Origin: VXNE01 sp965206615
GTDB lineage: Bacteria; Pseudomonadota; Gammaproteobacteria; Pseudomonadales; Azotimanducaceae
Length of the DNA: 64,000 nucleotides
NCBI GenBank assembly: GCA_965206615.1
Contig: CBDBKI010000005.1
Coordinates: 1,736,001 to 1,800,000, forward strand
Direction: 5' to 3'
Each line of letters starts with the position of its first letter. The stretch's first letter is position 1. The translations under genes were made by a program, and so were the position numbers. This document shows positions 8,473 through 17,064 of the stretch, in pieces. The notes below the pieces were generated by a model that made no database searches, was not told where the DNA came from, and saw only the letters and a list, made by a program, of their open reading frames with translations.

Positions 8473-9687
8473 ATGAGCGCCCCCAGGCCCGAGTCTTCGG
8501 GCTCGCAGAAAACAACCGTGTCCGCTCGTTTGCGTACCCGGAATCGCTTGCTCCAGGCGGTCGTCGCGGGCGCGGTCGCCCTGTGCGTGGGCGTGTCTGC
8601 ACAGCAGATCGTTCCGGAACCCCCGCAGGTTGCGGCGCGCGGTTACGTGTTGATGGACGCGGACACCCTGGAGGTGCTTGCCGAGAGCAACAGCGAGGAG
8701 CGGCTCCCGCCGGCGAGCCTGACCAAGATCATGACGAGCTTCGTCGCAGCCGCGGAGATCGAGAGCGGCCGTATCGGTCTCGAGGACATGGTGCCGATCA
8801 GCGTCAACGCCTGGCGGACACCCGGTTCGCGTACGTTCGTGCGCGAAGGTACGGAGGTCGCCCTCGGCGACCTGCTGCGCGGCGTCATCATCCAGTCCGG
8901 GAACGATGCGAGCGTGGCGGTGGCGGAGTACATCGCCGGGGCGGAAGACGCCTTCGCGGACATGATGAACGGTCATGCAGAGGCGATAGGCCTGACGAAT
9001 TCGCACTTCATGAACGCGACGGGATTGCCCGACGAGGCACAGTATTCGACCGCGACGGACATGGCGCTCCTGGCGCGGGCAATGATACGGCGGTTCCCGC
9101 AGCACTACGCCATCTACTCGGAGCGGGCGTTCACGTACAACGACATCGAACAACCCAATCGCAACAGGCTGCTGTGGCGCGACCGCACGGTCGATGGCGT
9201 CAAGACGGGCCACACGGACGCGGCGGGATACTGCCTGGTGGCGTCGGCGAAACGCGACGGCATGCGGTTGATCTCCGCGGTCATGGGTGCGGACAGCTCC
9301 GGTGCGCGCATGCGCGAAAGCCAGAAGCTGCTGGCCTACGGCTTCCGGTACTTCGAGACCCGGGAACTCTACACTCCGGATACGCCACTGAAGACATCCG
9401 AGGTCTGGTACGGCGAGACGAATGAGGTGTCGATGGGCGTCCCGCACGCCATCCACGTGACGATCCCGCGCGGTCGGTATGCCGATCTCAAAGCGACACT
9501 CGACCTGCCGCGGGCGATCGAGGCGCCGGTGGCGGCCGGCCAGGAGCTGGGCGAACTGCGGGTCAGCCTGGACGATCAGCTGGTCGTGCAGGCCCCGCTG
9601 GTGGCGCGTGCGGCGGTTGGCGAGGCCGGCTTCTTCTCCCGCCTGGTGGAGGGTATCGCGATATTTTTTCGGGAACTCGTCACATGA
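8473..9687 (+). CDS. dacA: D-alanyl-D-alanine carboxypeptidase (PBP5/6 type)
   Basis: 404 residues. It trims the terminal D-Ala of peptidoglycan pentapeptides. An N-terminal signal segment (LLQAVVAGAVALCVGVSA) ends near residue 45. The serine peptidase triad motifs are S82-L-T-K85, S142-G-N144 and K244-T-G. The domain after residue 275 is the PBP5 C-terminal beta domain, and the last 20 residues (FSRLVEGIAIFFRELVT) form the amphipathic helix that anchors the protein to the inner membrane. ATG 8473 comes eight bases after rlpA; an in-frame upstream reading from 8455 would sit inside rlpA. Confidence 0.95.
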   Translation: MSAPRPESSGSQKTTVSARLRTRNRLLQAVVAGAVALCVGVSAQQIVPEPPQVAARGYVLMDADTLEVLAESNSEERLPPASLTKIMTSFVAAAEIESGRIGLEDMVPISVNAWRTPGSRTFVREGTEVALGDLLRGVIIQSGNDASVAVAEYIAGAEDAFADMMNGHAEAIGLTNSHFMNATGLPDEAQYSTATDMALLARAMIRRFPQHYAIYSERAFTYNDIEQPNRNRLLWRDRTVDGVKTGHTDAAGYCLVASAKRDGMRLISAVMGADSSGARMRESQKLLAYGFRYFETRELYTPDTPLKTSEVWYGETNEVSMGVPHAIHVTIPRGRYADLKATLDLPRAIEAPVAAGQELGELRVSLDDQLVVQAPLVARAAVGEAGFFSRLVEGIAIFFRELVT

Positions 9688-9731
9688 GAACGCCCGCCAT
9701 CCACCGGACGGGCCGGCTCGGTTGAGGGGTC

Positions 9732-10424
9732 GTGGGTCCGCTTCGCGAACTTGGCGTACGGGATCTCGGCACGACGGACTACCGGGCGGTGCTGGCGGCG
9801 ATGCGCGGATTCACCGATGGTCGTGACGCCGCGACGGCGGACGAGCTCTGGATGACCGAGCACACCCCGGTTTTCACGCAGGGCCAGGCCGGCAGGGACG
9901 AACACGTGCTCGCGCCCGGCGACATCGCGGTGGTGCGAACCGATCGCGGCGGACAGGTGACATACCATGGTCCGGGCCAGATCGTCGGCTACCTGATGTT
10001 CGACATCAGGCGGCTGGGCCTCGGCGCGCGGGATCTGGTGGCGGGGATCGAGGCGGCGATGCTGGCCACGCTGGCGGGCTTCGGCATCGCCGCGGGGGCC
10101 CGCCCGGACGCGCGCGGCGTCTATGTGGGCGGCGCCAAGGTCGGCGCGCTCGGGCTCAGGATCCGTCGGGGTTGCTCGTACCACGGCCTGGCGCTGAACG
10201 TGGCGATGGACCTTGAACCGTTTGCACGCATCGAGCCCTGCGGACTGCGTGGGGTGGCGGTCACCCAGGTCGCGGACCAGGGTGGACCGGCGGATCTCGA
10301 CGTGGTGCGCGAACGGCTGGTCAGAGAGCTCGTGCGGGCGTTCGCTTTCGACCGAATCAGGTCGCTAGCGCGACCCTACGGTCGCGCCTTGTCCGCAGGT
10401 CGGACAATGAGGATTTCTGGGTAG
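9732..10424 (+). CDS. lipB: Lipoyl(octanoyl) transferase
   Basis: 230 residues. LipB moves octanoate from acyl carrier protein to lipoyl domains. The family motif RTDRGGQVTYHGPGQIVGYL covers residues 69-88; the catalytic pair is Lys136 (GGAKVGALG) and Cys170 (IEPCGLRG). GTG 9732 is the start in use (VGPLRELGVRDLG). The last 20 codons run into the end of convergent moeB and look non-conserved. The usual neighbours ybeD (before) and lipA (after) are both absent, so lipoate synthesis must be completed from another locus. Confidence 0.94.
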   Translation: MGPLRELGVRDLGTTDYRAVLAAMRGFTDGRDAATADELWMTEHTPVFTQGQAGRDEHVLAPGDIAVVRTDRGGQVTYHGPGQIVGYLMFDIRRLGLGARDLVAGIEAAMLATLAGFGIAAGARPDARGVYVGGAKVGALGLRIRRGCSYHGLALNVAMDLEPFARIEPCGLRGVAVTQVADQGGPADLDVVRERLVRELVRAFAFDRIRSLARPYGRALSAGRTMRISG

Positions 10425-11129
10425 GCTGAACTTGCGCCAATCCATGCGCTTGGCGTCGAGATAGAGCACGTGGCCGACGAGCGGCTCGCCCACCCCGGCG
10501 ATGAGCTTCACCGCTTCCATCGCCTGCACGGCGCCGACGATGCCGACGAGCGGCGCCACCACACCGTTCTCGGCGCAGTTCAGGGCTTCCTCGCCGACTC
10601 CGTCGTACAGGCAGCGATAGCAGGGCGAGTCCGGGACACGGGGATCGAATACCGCGACCTGCCCTTCCATGCGGATTGCGGCACCGGACACGAGCGGGGT
10701 GCGTGTCGCCACGCTGCAGTCGTTGATGGCGACGCGGCTTGCCATGTTGTCTGTGGCGTCCAGCACGACATCGGCCGCGCTGACGGCCGCTTCCAGTTGC
10801 GCCCCTGCGAGGCGCCGCGCGACGGTCGTCACGCGCACGGTGGAGTTGAGGCCGGCGATGCAGCCGGCGGCGGAGGCGACCTTGGGCTGGCCGACGGTCG
10901 CCTCGCCGTGCGCGATCTGCCGCTGCAGGTTGGACAGGTCGACCACGTCGTCGTCCGCGAGCGTCAGGTGTCCGACACCGCTCGCAGCCAGGTACATCGC
11001 CGCCGGCGAGCCGAGGCCGCCGATGCCGACGATCAGCACGTGAGCCGCGAGCAGTCGCTCCTGTCCGGCGACGTCGAAGTCGGGCAGCATGATCTGCCTG
11101 CTGTAGCGCAGCAGCTGGTCGTCGTTCAT
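10365..11129 (-). CDS. moeB: MoeB/ThiF-family adenylyltransferase (molybdopterin synthase activator)
   Basis: 254 residues. The family adenylates the C-terminal Gly-Gly of MoaD or ThiS. The nucleotide loop G-I-G-G-L-G is at 35-40, followed by DDDVVDLSNLQRQI and the arginine finger region. Two zinc-binding CxxC pairs are present (C170/C173 and C242/C245), and C185 in NCAENGVVAPLVG matches the cysteine of E. coli MoeB. The ATG at 11129 overlaps the prmC stop (ATGA), making moeB the last gene of hemA-prfA-prmC-moeB. Whether it serves molybdopterin or thiamine cannot be decided here. Confidence 0.92.
   Translation of the reverse strand: MNDDQLLRYSRQIMLPDFDVAGQERLLAAHVLIVGIGGLGSPAAMYLAASGVGHLTLADDDVVDLSNLQRQIAHGEATVGQPKVASAAGCIAGLNSTVRVTTVARRLAGAQLEAAVSAADVVLDATDNMASRVAINDCSVATRTPLVSGAAIRMEGQVAVFDPRVPDSPCYRCLYDGVGEEALNCAENGVVAPLVGIVGAVQAMEAVKLIAGVGEPLVGHVLYLDAKRMDWRKFSLPRNPHCPTCGQGATVGSR
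10368..10387. terminator. Palindrome in the lipB/moeB convergent overlap
   Basis: Perfect 8-bp arms GCGCGACC (10368-10375) and GGTCGCGC (10380-10387) flank the loop CTAC. The hairpin begins right after the moeB stop (10365-10367 on the minus strand) and lies inside the 3' end of lipB, so it could end transcription in both directions. No U-tract is present. Similar GCGACC hairpins occur at 38404-38421 and 60459-60475, so it may be a repeat rather than a dedicated terminator. Confidence 0.45.
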
Positions 11130-12022
11130 GGCCGACGTCCGCCGGTGACGCGCGGGATTCCCGCGAGGTCGCGGGAGGTTTCGATACGGTCGAAGCCACT
11201 GGCCGCGAACAGCTGCTGCACCGGCGCACGTTGGTCGTGGCCGTGTTCCACGAACAGCCAGCCGCCCGGCACGAGACGTTCGGGCGCGCCGCTCACGATG
11301 CTCCGCAGCGCCTCGAGCCCATCGGGTCCTGCCACCAGCGCATGTGCCGGTTCGAAACGCAGGTCGCCGCAATCGAGGTGCGGGTCGCCGGCGGCGACGT
11401 AGGGCGGGTTGGCCACGACGACATCGAATCGCGAGGTCCGCCGCGGACGGTCCGCGTCACGTGGGGCCGTCGGGTCGACGGCAGAGTACCAGTCGGAGAC
11501 GCCGAACGTCGCCGCGATCCGCAGACGTGCTGCATTCTCCTGCGCGAGTTCGATGCAGCCCGGATCGCGGTCTACGCCGAGGATGTATGCGGTGGGGCGC
11601 GAGGCGCCGAGGGCAAGCGCCACGGCGCCGGAGCCAGTGCCGAGATCGAGTACGCGTGCGCCTTCTGCGATCCGCGGCAGCGCCGCGGCGACGAGACATT
11701 CGGTTTCCGGTCGGGGAATCAGTACCCGCGCATCGACGCGCAGCGCCAGGCTCCAGAATTCGCGTTCTCCGAGGATGTAGGCGATGGGCTCGCCCTCGGC
11801 GCGCCGCTCGAGCAGACGGGTACAGCGGCGCGCGCGTGTGGCAGACACCGTGCGTTCGGGGAAGGCATACAGGGTGCTGCGTCGGCAACCGAGGGCGCGG
11901 GCCGTCAGCAGATCGGCTTCCAGGCGTGGCAGACGGGCACGGGCGGCTGCCAGGCAAGCGCCGACGGTCGGCCTCGGCGCAGTGGGGGTAGCGCCGCCGG
12001 TAGATGCGCTCGTCGGGCTCAC
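11126..12022 (-). CDS. prmC: Release factor glutamine N5-methyltransferase
   Basis: 298 residues. PrmC methylates the GGQ glutamine of release factors; its substrate RF1 is the gene just upstream. The N-terminal helical domain ends with YILGEREFW and LIPRPETE (residues 101-108), followed by the SAM loop LDLGTGSGAVAL (125-136) and the catalytic N-P-P-Y at 205-208. The GTG at 12022 overlaps the prfA stop (GTGA) and gives the normal length. The DNA between motif IV and the C-terminus (PTAPRDADRPRRTSR) holds a short basic insertion. Confidence 0.94.
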   Translation of the reverse strand: MSPTSASTGGATPTAPRPTVGACLAAARARLPRLEADLLTARALGCRRSTLYAFPERTVSATRARRCTRLLERRAEGEPIAYILGEREFWSLALRVDARVLIPRPETECLVAAALPRIAEGARVLDLGTGSGAVALALGASRPTAYILGVDRDPGCIELAQENAARLRIAATFGVSDWYSAVDPTAPRDADRPRRTSRFDVVVANPPYVAAGDPHLDCGDLRFEPAHALVAGPDGLEALRSIVSGAPERLVPGGWLFVEHGHDQRAPVQQLFAASGFDRIETSRDLAGIPRVTGGRRP

Positions 12023-13110
12023 CAGGCTTCCCCGAGGGCGGCGAGCTGGTCGGTCTGGTGTTCCTGGGTGAGCGGATCCACCAGCGCGTCGAGGCGGCCG
12101 TCGAGAATCTCGTCGAGTCGGTACAGCACGAGGTTGATGCGGTGATCGGTGACCCGGCGCTCGGAGAAGTTGTAGGTGCGGATGCGCTCGGAGCGGTCTC
12201 CGGAACCGACCAGGTTGCGCCGGGCCGCGTCCCGCTCGGCGCGTCGCTCGGCGCGTGCCTGGTCGAGGAGCTTCGCGTGCAGGTGGGCCATTGCCCGGGC
12301 GCGGTTCTTGTGTTGCGACCGCTCGTCCTGGCATTCGACGACGATGCCCGTCGGCAGGTGTGTCAGCCGCACGGCCGAGTCGGTCTTGTTGACGTGCTGA
12401 CCGCCGGCGCCGGACGAGCGGAAGGTGTCGACCCGCAGGTCCTTCGCGTCGATCTCGATGGGCTCGATGTCGGCCTGTTCCGGCAGCACGGCGACGGTAC
12501 AGGCCGAGGTGTGGATGCGCCCCTGGGACTCGGTCTCGGGAACCCGCTGGACGCGGTGGGCGCCGGACTCGAACTTGAGGTGCCGGAACACGTTCCGGCC
12601 GACGATGCGCGCGATCACTTCCTTGTAACCGCCGTGCTCGCCGGGACGTTCGCTCAGGGGCTCGAGCCGCCAGCCGTGCTCCTCGGCGTATCGCCCGTAC
12701 ATCCGGAACAGGTCGCCCGCGAACAGTGCCGCTTCGTCGCCCCCCGTGCCGGCGCGGATCTCCAGGAAGACGTTGCTTTCGTCGCTGGTGTCCTTCGGGA
12801 TCAGGAACCGGGTGAGATCGAGCTCGGCCTGTTCGACAACGGGGCGCAGCTCCTCCGCATCCGAGCGCGCGAGCGTGCGCATGTCGGCGTCGTCGTCGTC
12901 GAGGAGTTCCTCGGCCGCCGCGAGGTCGCCCATCTTCCGCTTGAGGTCCCCAAAGGCTGTCACGACGGGAACGAGTTCGGAGAACTCCCTCATGAGGTTC
13001 GCGTAGCGGCGGCGGTCGGAGACGACCTCCGGCTCGGCGAGGAGCATGGCAAGCTCCTCGTGACGCCGCGCGAGGTCGTCCAGCTTGCCGAGCACCGAGG
13101 TGGGCAGCAT
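12019..13110 (-). CDS. prfA: Peptide chain release factor 1
   Basis: 363 residues. RF1 reads UAA and UAG and frees the finished peptide. The stop-codon reading site has P-E-T at 191-193 within VPETESQGRIHTSACTVAV, where E. coli has P-A-T. The catalytic GGQ is residues 236-238 (SSGAGGQHVNKTDSAVRLTH). The UGA reader RF2 is not in the window. The ATG lies four bases after the hemA stop, and its own stop overlaps prmC. Confidence 0.97.
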   Translation of the reverse strand: MLPTSVLGKLDDLARRHEELAMLLAEPEVVSDRRRYANLMREFSELVPVVTAFGDLKRKMGDLAAAEELLDDDDADMRTLARSDAEELRPVVEQAELDLTRFLIPKDTSDESNVFLEIRAGTGGDEAALFAGDLFRMYGRYAEEHGWRLEPLSERPGEHGGYKEVIARIVGRNVFRHLKFESGAHRVQRVPETESQGRIHTSACTVAVLPEQADIEPIEIDAKDLRVDTFRSSGAGGQHVNKTDSAVRLTHLPTGIVVECQDERSQHKNRARAMAHLHAKLLDQARAERRAERDAARRNLVGSGDRSERIRTYNFSERRVTDHRINLVLYRLDEILDGRLDALVDPLTQEHQTDQLAALGEAW

Positions 13111-13114
13111 CGGT

Positions 13115-14365
13115 TTACTCGAGCCCGTACAGCGACCGCAGGGACTCGAGGAACTCCACGCGCTCGTCGGCGCTTGCGTCGCGGATCGCGACGGTCGGGG
13201 CGTGGATGAGCTTGTTCGTCAGTTCGTACGCGAGTCGCTCGACGACCTCGGCTGACTCCTGCCCGCTGTCCAGCCGCTGCCGCGCGCGGGCGAGCGCCTC
13301 CTCCCTGATCCCGTTGGCGCGGCCGCGAAACTGCTGCAGCAGGTCCTGGTTGCCGCGCAGGCGACGGGCGCGGTCGTAGCCGACGACGCCGGCGTCTATG
13401 AGCGGTTCGGCCTGGGTCCCGGCGTGACGCCTCGCGGCGGCATTCTCCTCGACGATGAGGACGAGATCGTCGACGGAGTGGAGGAAGACATCGTCGAGCA
13501 GCCCCGCTGCGGGTTCGATGTCCCGCGGTACGGCGATGTCGACCAGGAACATCGGTCTGCTGCGGCCGCGCATGGCCTCCTCGACCATGGCAGCCGTGAT
13601 GATGTGCTCGGCCGCGTCGGTCGAACTGATGACCACGTCGTACTCGCCGAGGCGCGAGGCGATGTCGTCGAGACGCATCGCGACCGCGCCGACGCTGGCG
13701 GCGAGCTGGTGAGCGTGGGCCGGCGTGCGGTTTGCAATGGCGATTTCGCAGACGCCGGCTTTTCGCAAGTGCCTCGATACGAGTTCCACGGTTTCCCCGG
13801 CCCCGACGAGCAGGGCCCGGGTTGCGCCGAGATCGCTGAACACCTGTTGGGCCATCGTGACCGCGACGTAGGCGACGGAGACCGGGTTCTTGCCGATGTC
13901 CGTCTCCGTGCGCACGCGTTTCGCTACCGTGAGAGCGCTTTGCGACAGGAGATTCAACTCCGGCCCAAGCATTTCCGTGTCCCGGGCGAGGTCGTAGGCG
14001 GCCTTGACCTGTCCCATGATCTGGGGCTCGCCCAATACTTGAGAGTCGAGGCCGGAAGCGACCCGCATGAGGTGCCGGGCCGCCTCTCGGTCCCACAGCG
14101 CGTAGGCCGTGCCGGCGAGCTCGCCGGCGCCGATGGCGCGGTGTCCGGCAACCCAATCGGCGAGCGGGTCGTGGTTCCGGTCCGCGAGCGCGCAATAGAT
14201 CTCGGTGCGGTTGCAGGTCGACAGGATGGCCGCTTCGGAGAGCCCATCTACGTCGCGTTGCAGTCCCGACAAGGCCTCCGCCAGCTCATGCCGCGGGAAG
14301 GCAATGCGTTCTCTGATGTCGATGGCCGCCGTGCGAAAGCTGACGCCGTAAGCCAATAGGGGCAT
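13115..14365 (-). CDS. hemA: Glutamyl-tRNA reductase
   Basis: 416 residues. HemA reduces glutamyl-tRNA(Glu) to glutamate-1-semialdehyde, the first committed step of tetrapyrrole synthesis. The active-site nucleophile is Cys51 in ILSTCNRTEIYC. The NADPH domain has LLVGAGETVELVSRHL and ANRTPAHAHQLA, and the C-terminal dimerisation helices end at SLYGLE. The start ATG 14365 gives MPLLAYGVSFRTA, the normal N-terminus; the frame stays open upstream without family similarity. It leads the hemA-prfA-prmC-moeB operon and diverges from lolB. Confidence 0.96.
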   Translation of the reverse strand: MPLLAYGVSFRTAAIDIRERIAFPRHELAEALSGLQRDVDGLSEAAILSTCNRTEIYCALADRNHDPLADWVAGHRAIGAGELAGTAYALWDREAARHLMRVASGLDSQVLGEPQIMGQVKAAYDLARDTEMLGPELNLLSQSALTVAKRVRTETDIGKNPVSVAYVAVTMAQQVFSDLGATRALLVGAGETVELVSRHLRKAGVCEIAIANRTPAHAHQLAASVGAVAMRLDDIASRLGEYDVVISSTDAAEHIITAAMVEEAMRGRSRPMFLVDIAVPRDIEPAAGLLDDVFLHSVDDLVLIVEENAAARRHAGTQAEPLIDAGVVGYDRARRLRGNQDLLQQFRGRANGIREEALARARQRLDSGQESAEVVERLAYELTNKLIHAPTVAIRDASADERVEFLESLRSLYGLE

Positions 14366-14489
14366 GAATTCGAAGGATTGGTCGCGTGGAGGGCGATGGA
14401 GCGCAATAATATCAGAACGCTGCCCGGCGCCCGACGTGATTGCCTTGTTGCCGCATGGAGATCGAGCGAACGCTGCACGCTCTGACCGC

Positions 14490-15062
14490 GTGGTCCCGCG
14501 TATCCTGTCGCGGCGGCTTGCGTGGCTCGTCCCATGTGTCCTGGCCGCTGGCGTGCTGTGCGGCTGCGTCTCGCGCCCATCGGCGCCCGATGGCCTGGAG
14601 TTTCGTGTCGCGGGACGTGTCAATCTCGTCGCGGGGGAACGGGCCGCCACGGCGAACTACCTGTGGCGGCAATACCCCCACGGCGTCGAGATCGACCTCT
14701 GGGGACCGCTCGGTCAAGGCAGGACGCGGGTGGTCGGACACGACGCCTCGCTGACGGTGTTCACGGCCGATGGGACGCGTCTGGAGGGCGTCGAGGCCGA
14801 GGCGCTGGTGCGCCGAGAGTTTGGCTTGGCGGCGCCGGTCGGGCTGCTGTCGAACTGGATCCTGGGTCGGCCGGCCCCGGAGTGGCCGGCCGATAGCGTC
14901 CGGGACGCCTCCTTTACGCAACTCGGGTGGCAGGTCGTGTTGTCGCGGCCGACCAGGGTGTCGGGTCGACGCGTCCCGGGCAAGGTGGTTGCCACGCGGG
15001 GCGATCGCCGGTTGACGCTGCTGTGCCGGGAGTGGCACTTTGGGCCGTCGACGGCGAATTGA
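14490..15062 (+). CDS. lolB: Outer-membrane lipoprotein receptor LolB
   Basis: 190 residues from GTG 14490. LolB takes lipoproteins from LolA and inserts them into the outer membrane. The lipobox is L-C-G-C26, after a basic, hydrophobic leader (RILSRRLAWLVPCVLAAGVL). The mature part has FRVAGRVNLVAGERAATANYLW, GPLGQGRTRVVG and the conserved WILGRPAP of the LolB fold. The frame is open back to 14364, but a start there would add over 40 residues before the signal peptide. The position divergent from hemA is standard; ispE, the usual next gene, is missing. Confidence 0.88.
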   Translation: MVPRILSRRLAWLVPCVLAAGVLCGCVSRPSAPDGLEFRVAGRVNLVAGERAATANYLWRQYPHGVEIDLWGPLGQGRTRVVGHDASLTVFTADGTRLEGVEAEALVRREFGLAAPVGLLSNWILGRPAPEWPADSVRDASFTQLGWQVVLSRPTRVSGRRVPGKVVATRGDRRLTLLCREWHFGPSTAN

Positions 15063-15087
15063 CACCCCTCGACCCCGACAGCAAAAT
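15059..15087 (+). promoter_or_regulatory. Candidate promoter for tRNA-Gln and prs
   Basis: A perfect -35 hexamer TTGACA (15059-15064) overlaps the lolB stop codon. CAAAAT (15082-15087) follows at 17 bp and matches four of six -10 positions. A start near 15094 would give a leader of about 135 bases before the tRNA. It fits a separate transcription unit tRNA-Gln-prs-rplY-pth-ychF. The -10 is weak, so the call is tentative. Confidence 0.4.
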
Positions 15088-15229
15088 ACGCGCCCTCGCT
15101 TGCAGGCAGAATCGCAGTCGGGGGGCGCAGGCGGGACGACGCGCTGCGGCGATCCGTGTTCCGGCGCTGGACAGCTCGATCACGGTCGACAGGGCTAGCG
15201 CCGACCGTCGGGGCATTCTCTTTGGGATT

Positions 15230-15304
15230 TGGGGTGTGGCCAAGCGGTAAGGCACTGGGTTTTGATCCCAGCATTCGCAGGTTCGAATCCTGCCACCCCA
15301 GCCA
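15230..15304 (+). tRNA. tRNA-Gln (anticodon UUG)
   Basis: The cloverleaf folds fully. The acceptor stem is TGGGGTG (15230-15236) with CACCCCA (15294-15300), discriminator G15301, and CCA encoded at 15302-15304. The anticodon stem is CTGGG/CCCAG with a seven-base loop; the anticodon TTG is at 15262-15264 and reads CAA. The T arm GCAGG-TTCGAAT-CCTGC is standard. A tRNA-Gln between lolB/ispE and prs is a common gammaproteobacterial arrangement. Confidence 0.97.
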
Positions 15305-15345
15305 TCCGCGGCATTTTCGCCCAGGTAACCGGACTCTTGAGGACC

Positions 15346-16290
15346 ATGTCGGACTTGATCGTCTTTACGGGCAGTTCCAACCGGGAGTTGGCCCGACGTG
15401 TGGTCTGCCAGCTCGGCATCGAGCTTGGCCGCGCGACGGTGGACCGGTTCAGCGATGGCGAGGTGAGCATAGAGATCGACGAGAACGTGCGCGGCAAGGA
15501 CGTGTTCGTCATCCAGTCGACCTGCGCGCCCACCAACGACAACCTCATGGAACTCGTGATCATGGCGGACGCGTTGCGCCGGGCGTCGCCGTACCGAATT
15601 ACGGCCGTCCTGCCGTACTTCGGCTATGCGCGCCAGGATCGCCGACCTCGTTCGGCTCGGGTGCCGATCAGCGCCAAGGTGGTCGCGGACATGATCGGCG
15701 GCGTGGGCATAGACCGTCTGCTGACGGTGGACCTGCACGCGGACCAGATACAGGGTTTCTTCAAGATACCGGTGGACAACGTCTACGGTTCGCCCGTGCT
15801 GGTGGAGGAGGTGCTGCGGCTTGACTACGAGCGGCCCGTGGTCGTGTCGCCCGACGTGGGCGGGGTAGTGCGTGCGCGGGCGATCGCCAAACAGATGAAC
15901 GGTCTCGACCTCGCGATCATCGACAAGCGTCGCGCCCGGGCCAATCACGCCGAGGTGATGCACGTGATCGGGGAGGTCGAAGGCCGCACGACCGTGTTGG
16001 TGGATGACATCGTCGATACGGCCGGAACCCTGTGCGCGGCCTCGCGGGCACTGAAAGAGGCGGGCGCGGTCCGGGTGGCGGCGTACATCACCCACCCGGT
16101 GCTATCCGGCCGCGCCGTCGAACGCGTGGCGGACTCGGACATCGACGAGATGGTCGTGACGGACACCATCCCGCTGTGCGAGCCGGCGGTGGCCTGCGCC
16201 AAGATCCGCCAGTTGAGCCTCGACCGACTGCTCGCCGAGTCGATCCTGCGGGTCAGCAAGGAAGAGTCGATCAGCGAGATGTTTCTTTGA
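15346..16290 (+). CDS. prs: Ribose-phosphate pyrophosphokinase
   Basis: 314 residues. The enzyme makes PRPP from ribose 5-phosphate and ATP, feeding purine, pyrimidine, histidine, tryptophan and NAD synthesis. Motifs: IVFTGSSNRELA at the N-terminus, RFSDGEVSIEI, LPYFGYARQDRRPRSARVPI with the catalytic loop, DLHADQIQGFF (PP loop region), and the PRPP-binding VLVDDIVDTAGTLC. The ATG at 15346 lies 41 bases after the tRNA; the frame runs on upstream through the tRNA, which is not coding. Confidence 0.97.
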   Translation: MSDLIVFTGSSNRELARRVVCQLGIELGRATVDRFSDGEVSIEIDENVRGKDVFVIQSTCAPTNDNLMELVIMADALRRASPYRITAVLPYFGYARQDRRPRSARVPISAKVVADMIGGVGIDRLLTVDLHADQIQGFFKIPVDNVYGSPVLVEEVLRLDYERPVVVSPDVGGVVRARAIAKQMNGLDLAIIDKRRARANHAEVMHVIGEVEGRTTVLVDDIVDTAGTLCAASRALKEAGAVRVAAYITHPVLSGRAVERVADSDIDEMVVTDTIPLCEPAVACAKIRQLSLDRLLAESILRVSKEESISEMFL

Positions 16291-16353
16291 TGCCCGGCGC
16301 ATCCTCGTGCAATTGTGTTCCGCTTGGGCAATGGGATTGATTGGAGACAGAAC

Positions 16354-17049
16354 ATGGCAGAACAGATCCTTCTTGAAGTCGAGCCGCGAACGGCCCTCGG
16401 TACCGCTGCGAGCCGACGCATGCGGCGCGAAACGGACATGGTGCCGGGCGTCCTCTATGGCGGAACCGACGCCGCGGCACCCATCGCGGTTGCGTCCCCT
16501 GCGCTGGCCAGGGCGATGCAGCAGGAGGCGTTCTTCTCGCAGATTCTCGACGTGTCGTTGAACGGGGAACACCACGCGGCCGTGTTGCGGGACTTGCAAC
16601 GCCACCCGGCAACCGAGCGGGTGCTGCACGTGGATCTGCTGCGTATTCGCGCGGACCAGCCGATTCAGATCTCCGTCCCCTTGCACTTCTTGAACGAGGA
16701 CAAGTGCCTGGGGGTCAGGATGGGCGGGGGCACGATCACGCGCAACCTGATCGAACTGGAGATCTTGTGCCTGCCCGCTGACCTGCCCGAGCACGTGGAG
16801 ATAGACCTCGAAGACCTCGATGTCGGAAGCGCCCTGCATCTGTCGGACCTGTCGATACCGGAAGGCGTGACGATCATGGCCCTCGCCCACGGGGCGGACC
16901 GCGACGCGGCGGTGGTCAGCGTGCAGATACCGCGTGGCGGACTCGGCGACCTGGACGAGGAACAGGAGGAGACTGCCGGGGTCGGCGACGAGGAGGGCAC
17001 GTCAGCGGAGGCGTCGGATGCCGGCGACGAGGAATCCGACGACCGATAG
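16354..17049 (+). CDS. rplY: Ribosomal protein bL25, long CTC-type
   Basis: 231 residues. bL25 binds 5S rRNA in the large subunit. The N-terminal RNA-binding domain (residues 1-95) has SRRMRRETDMVPGVLYGG and VLRDLQRHPATERVLHVDL; the second beta domain, found in CTC-type proteins, follows to about 195. The last 35 residues are strongly acidic (DLDEEQEETAGVGDEEG and onward), as in many two-domain L25. GGAG at 16343-16346 precedes ATG 16354; a start at 16315 would lack a binding site. Neighbours prs and pth are the expected ones. Confidence 0.95.
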   Translation: MAEQILLEVEPRTALGTAASRRMRRETDMVPGVLYGGTDAAAPIAVASPALARAMQQEAFFSQILDVSLNGEHHAAVLRDLQRHPATERVLHVDLLRIRADQPIQISVPLHFLNEDKCLGVRMGGGTITRNLIELEILCLPADLPEHVEIDLEDLDVGSALHLSDLSIPEGVTIMALAHGADRDAAVVSVQIPRGGLGDLDEEQEETAGVGDEEGTSAEASDAGDEESDDR

Positions 17050-17064
17050 GAACCCTGTCGGGGC

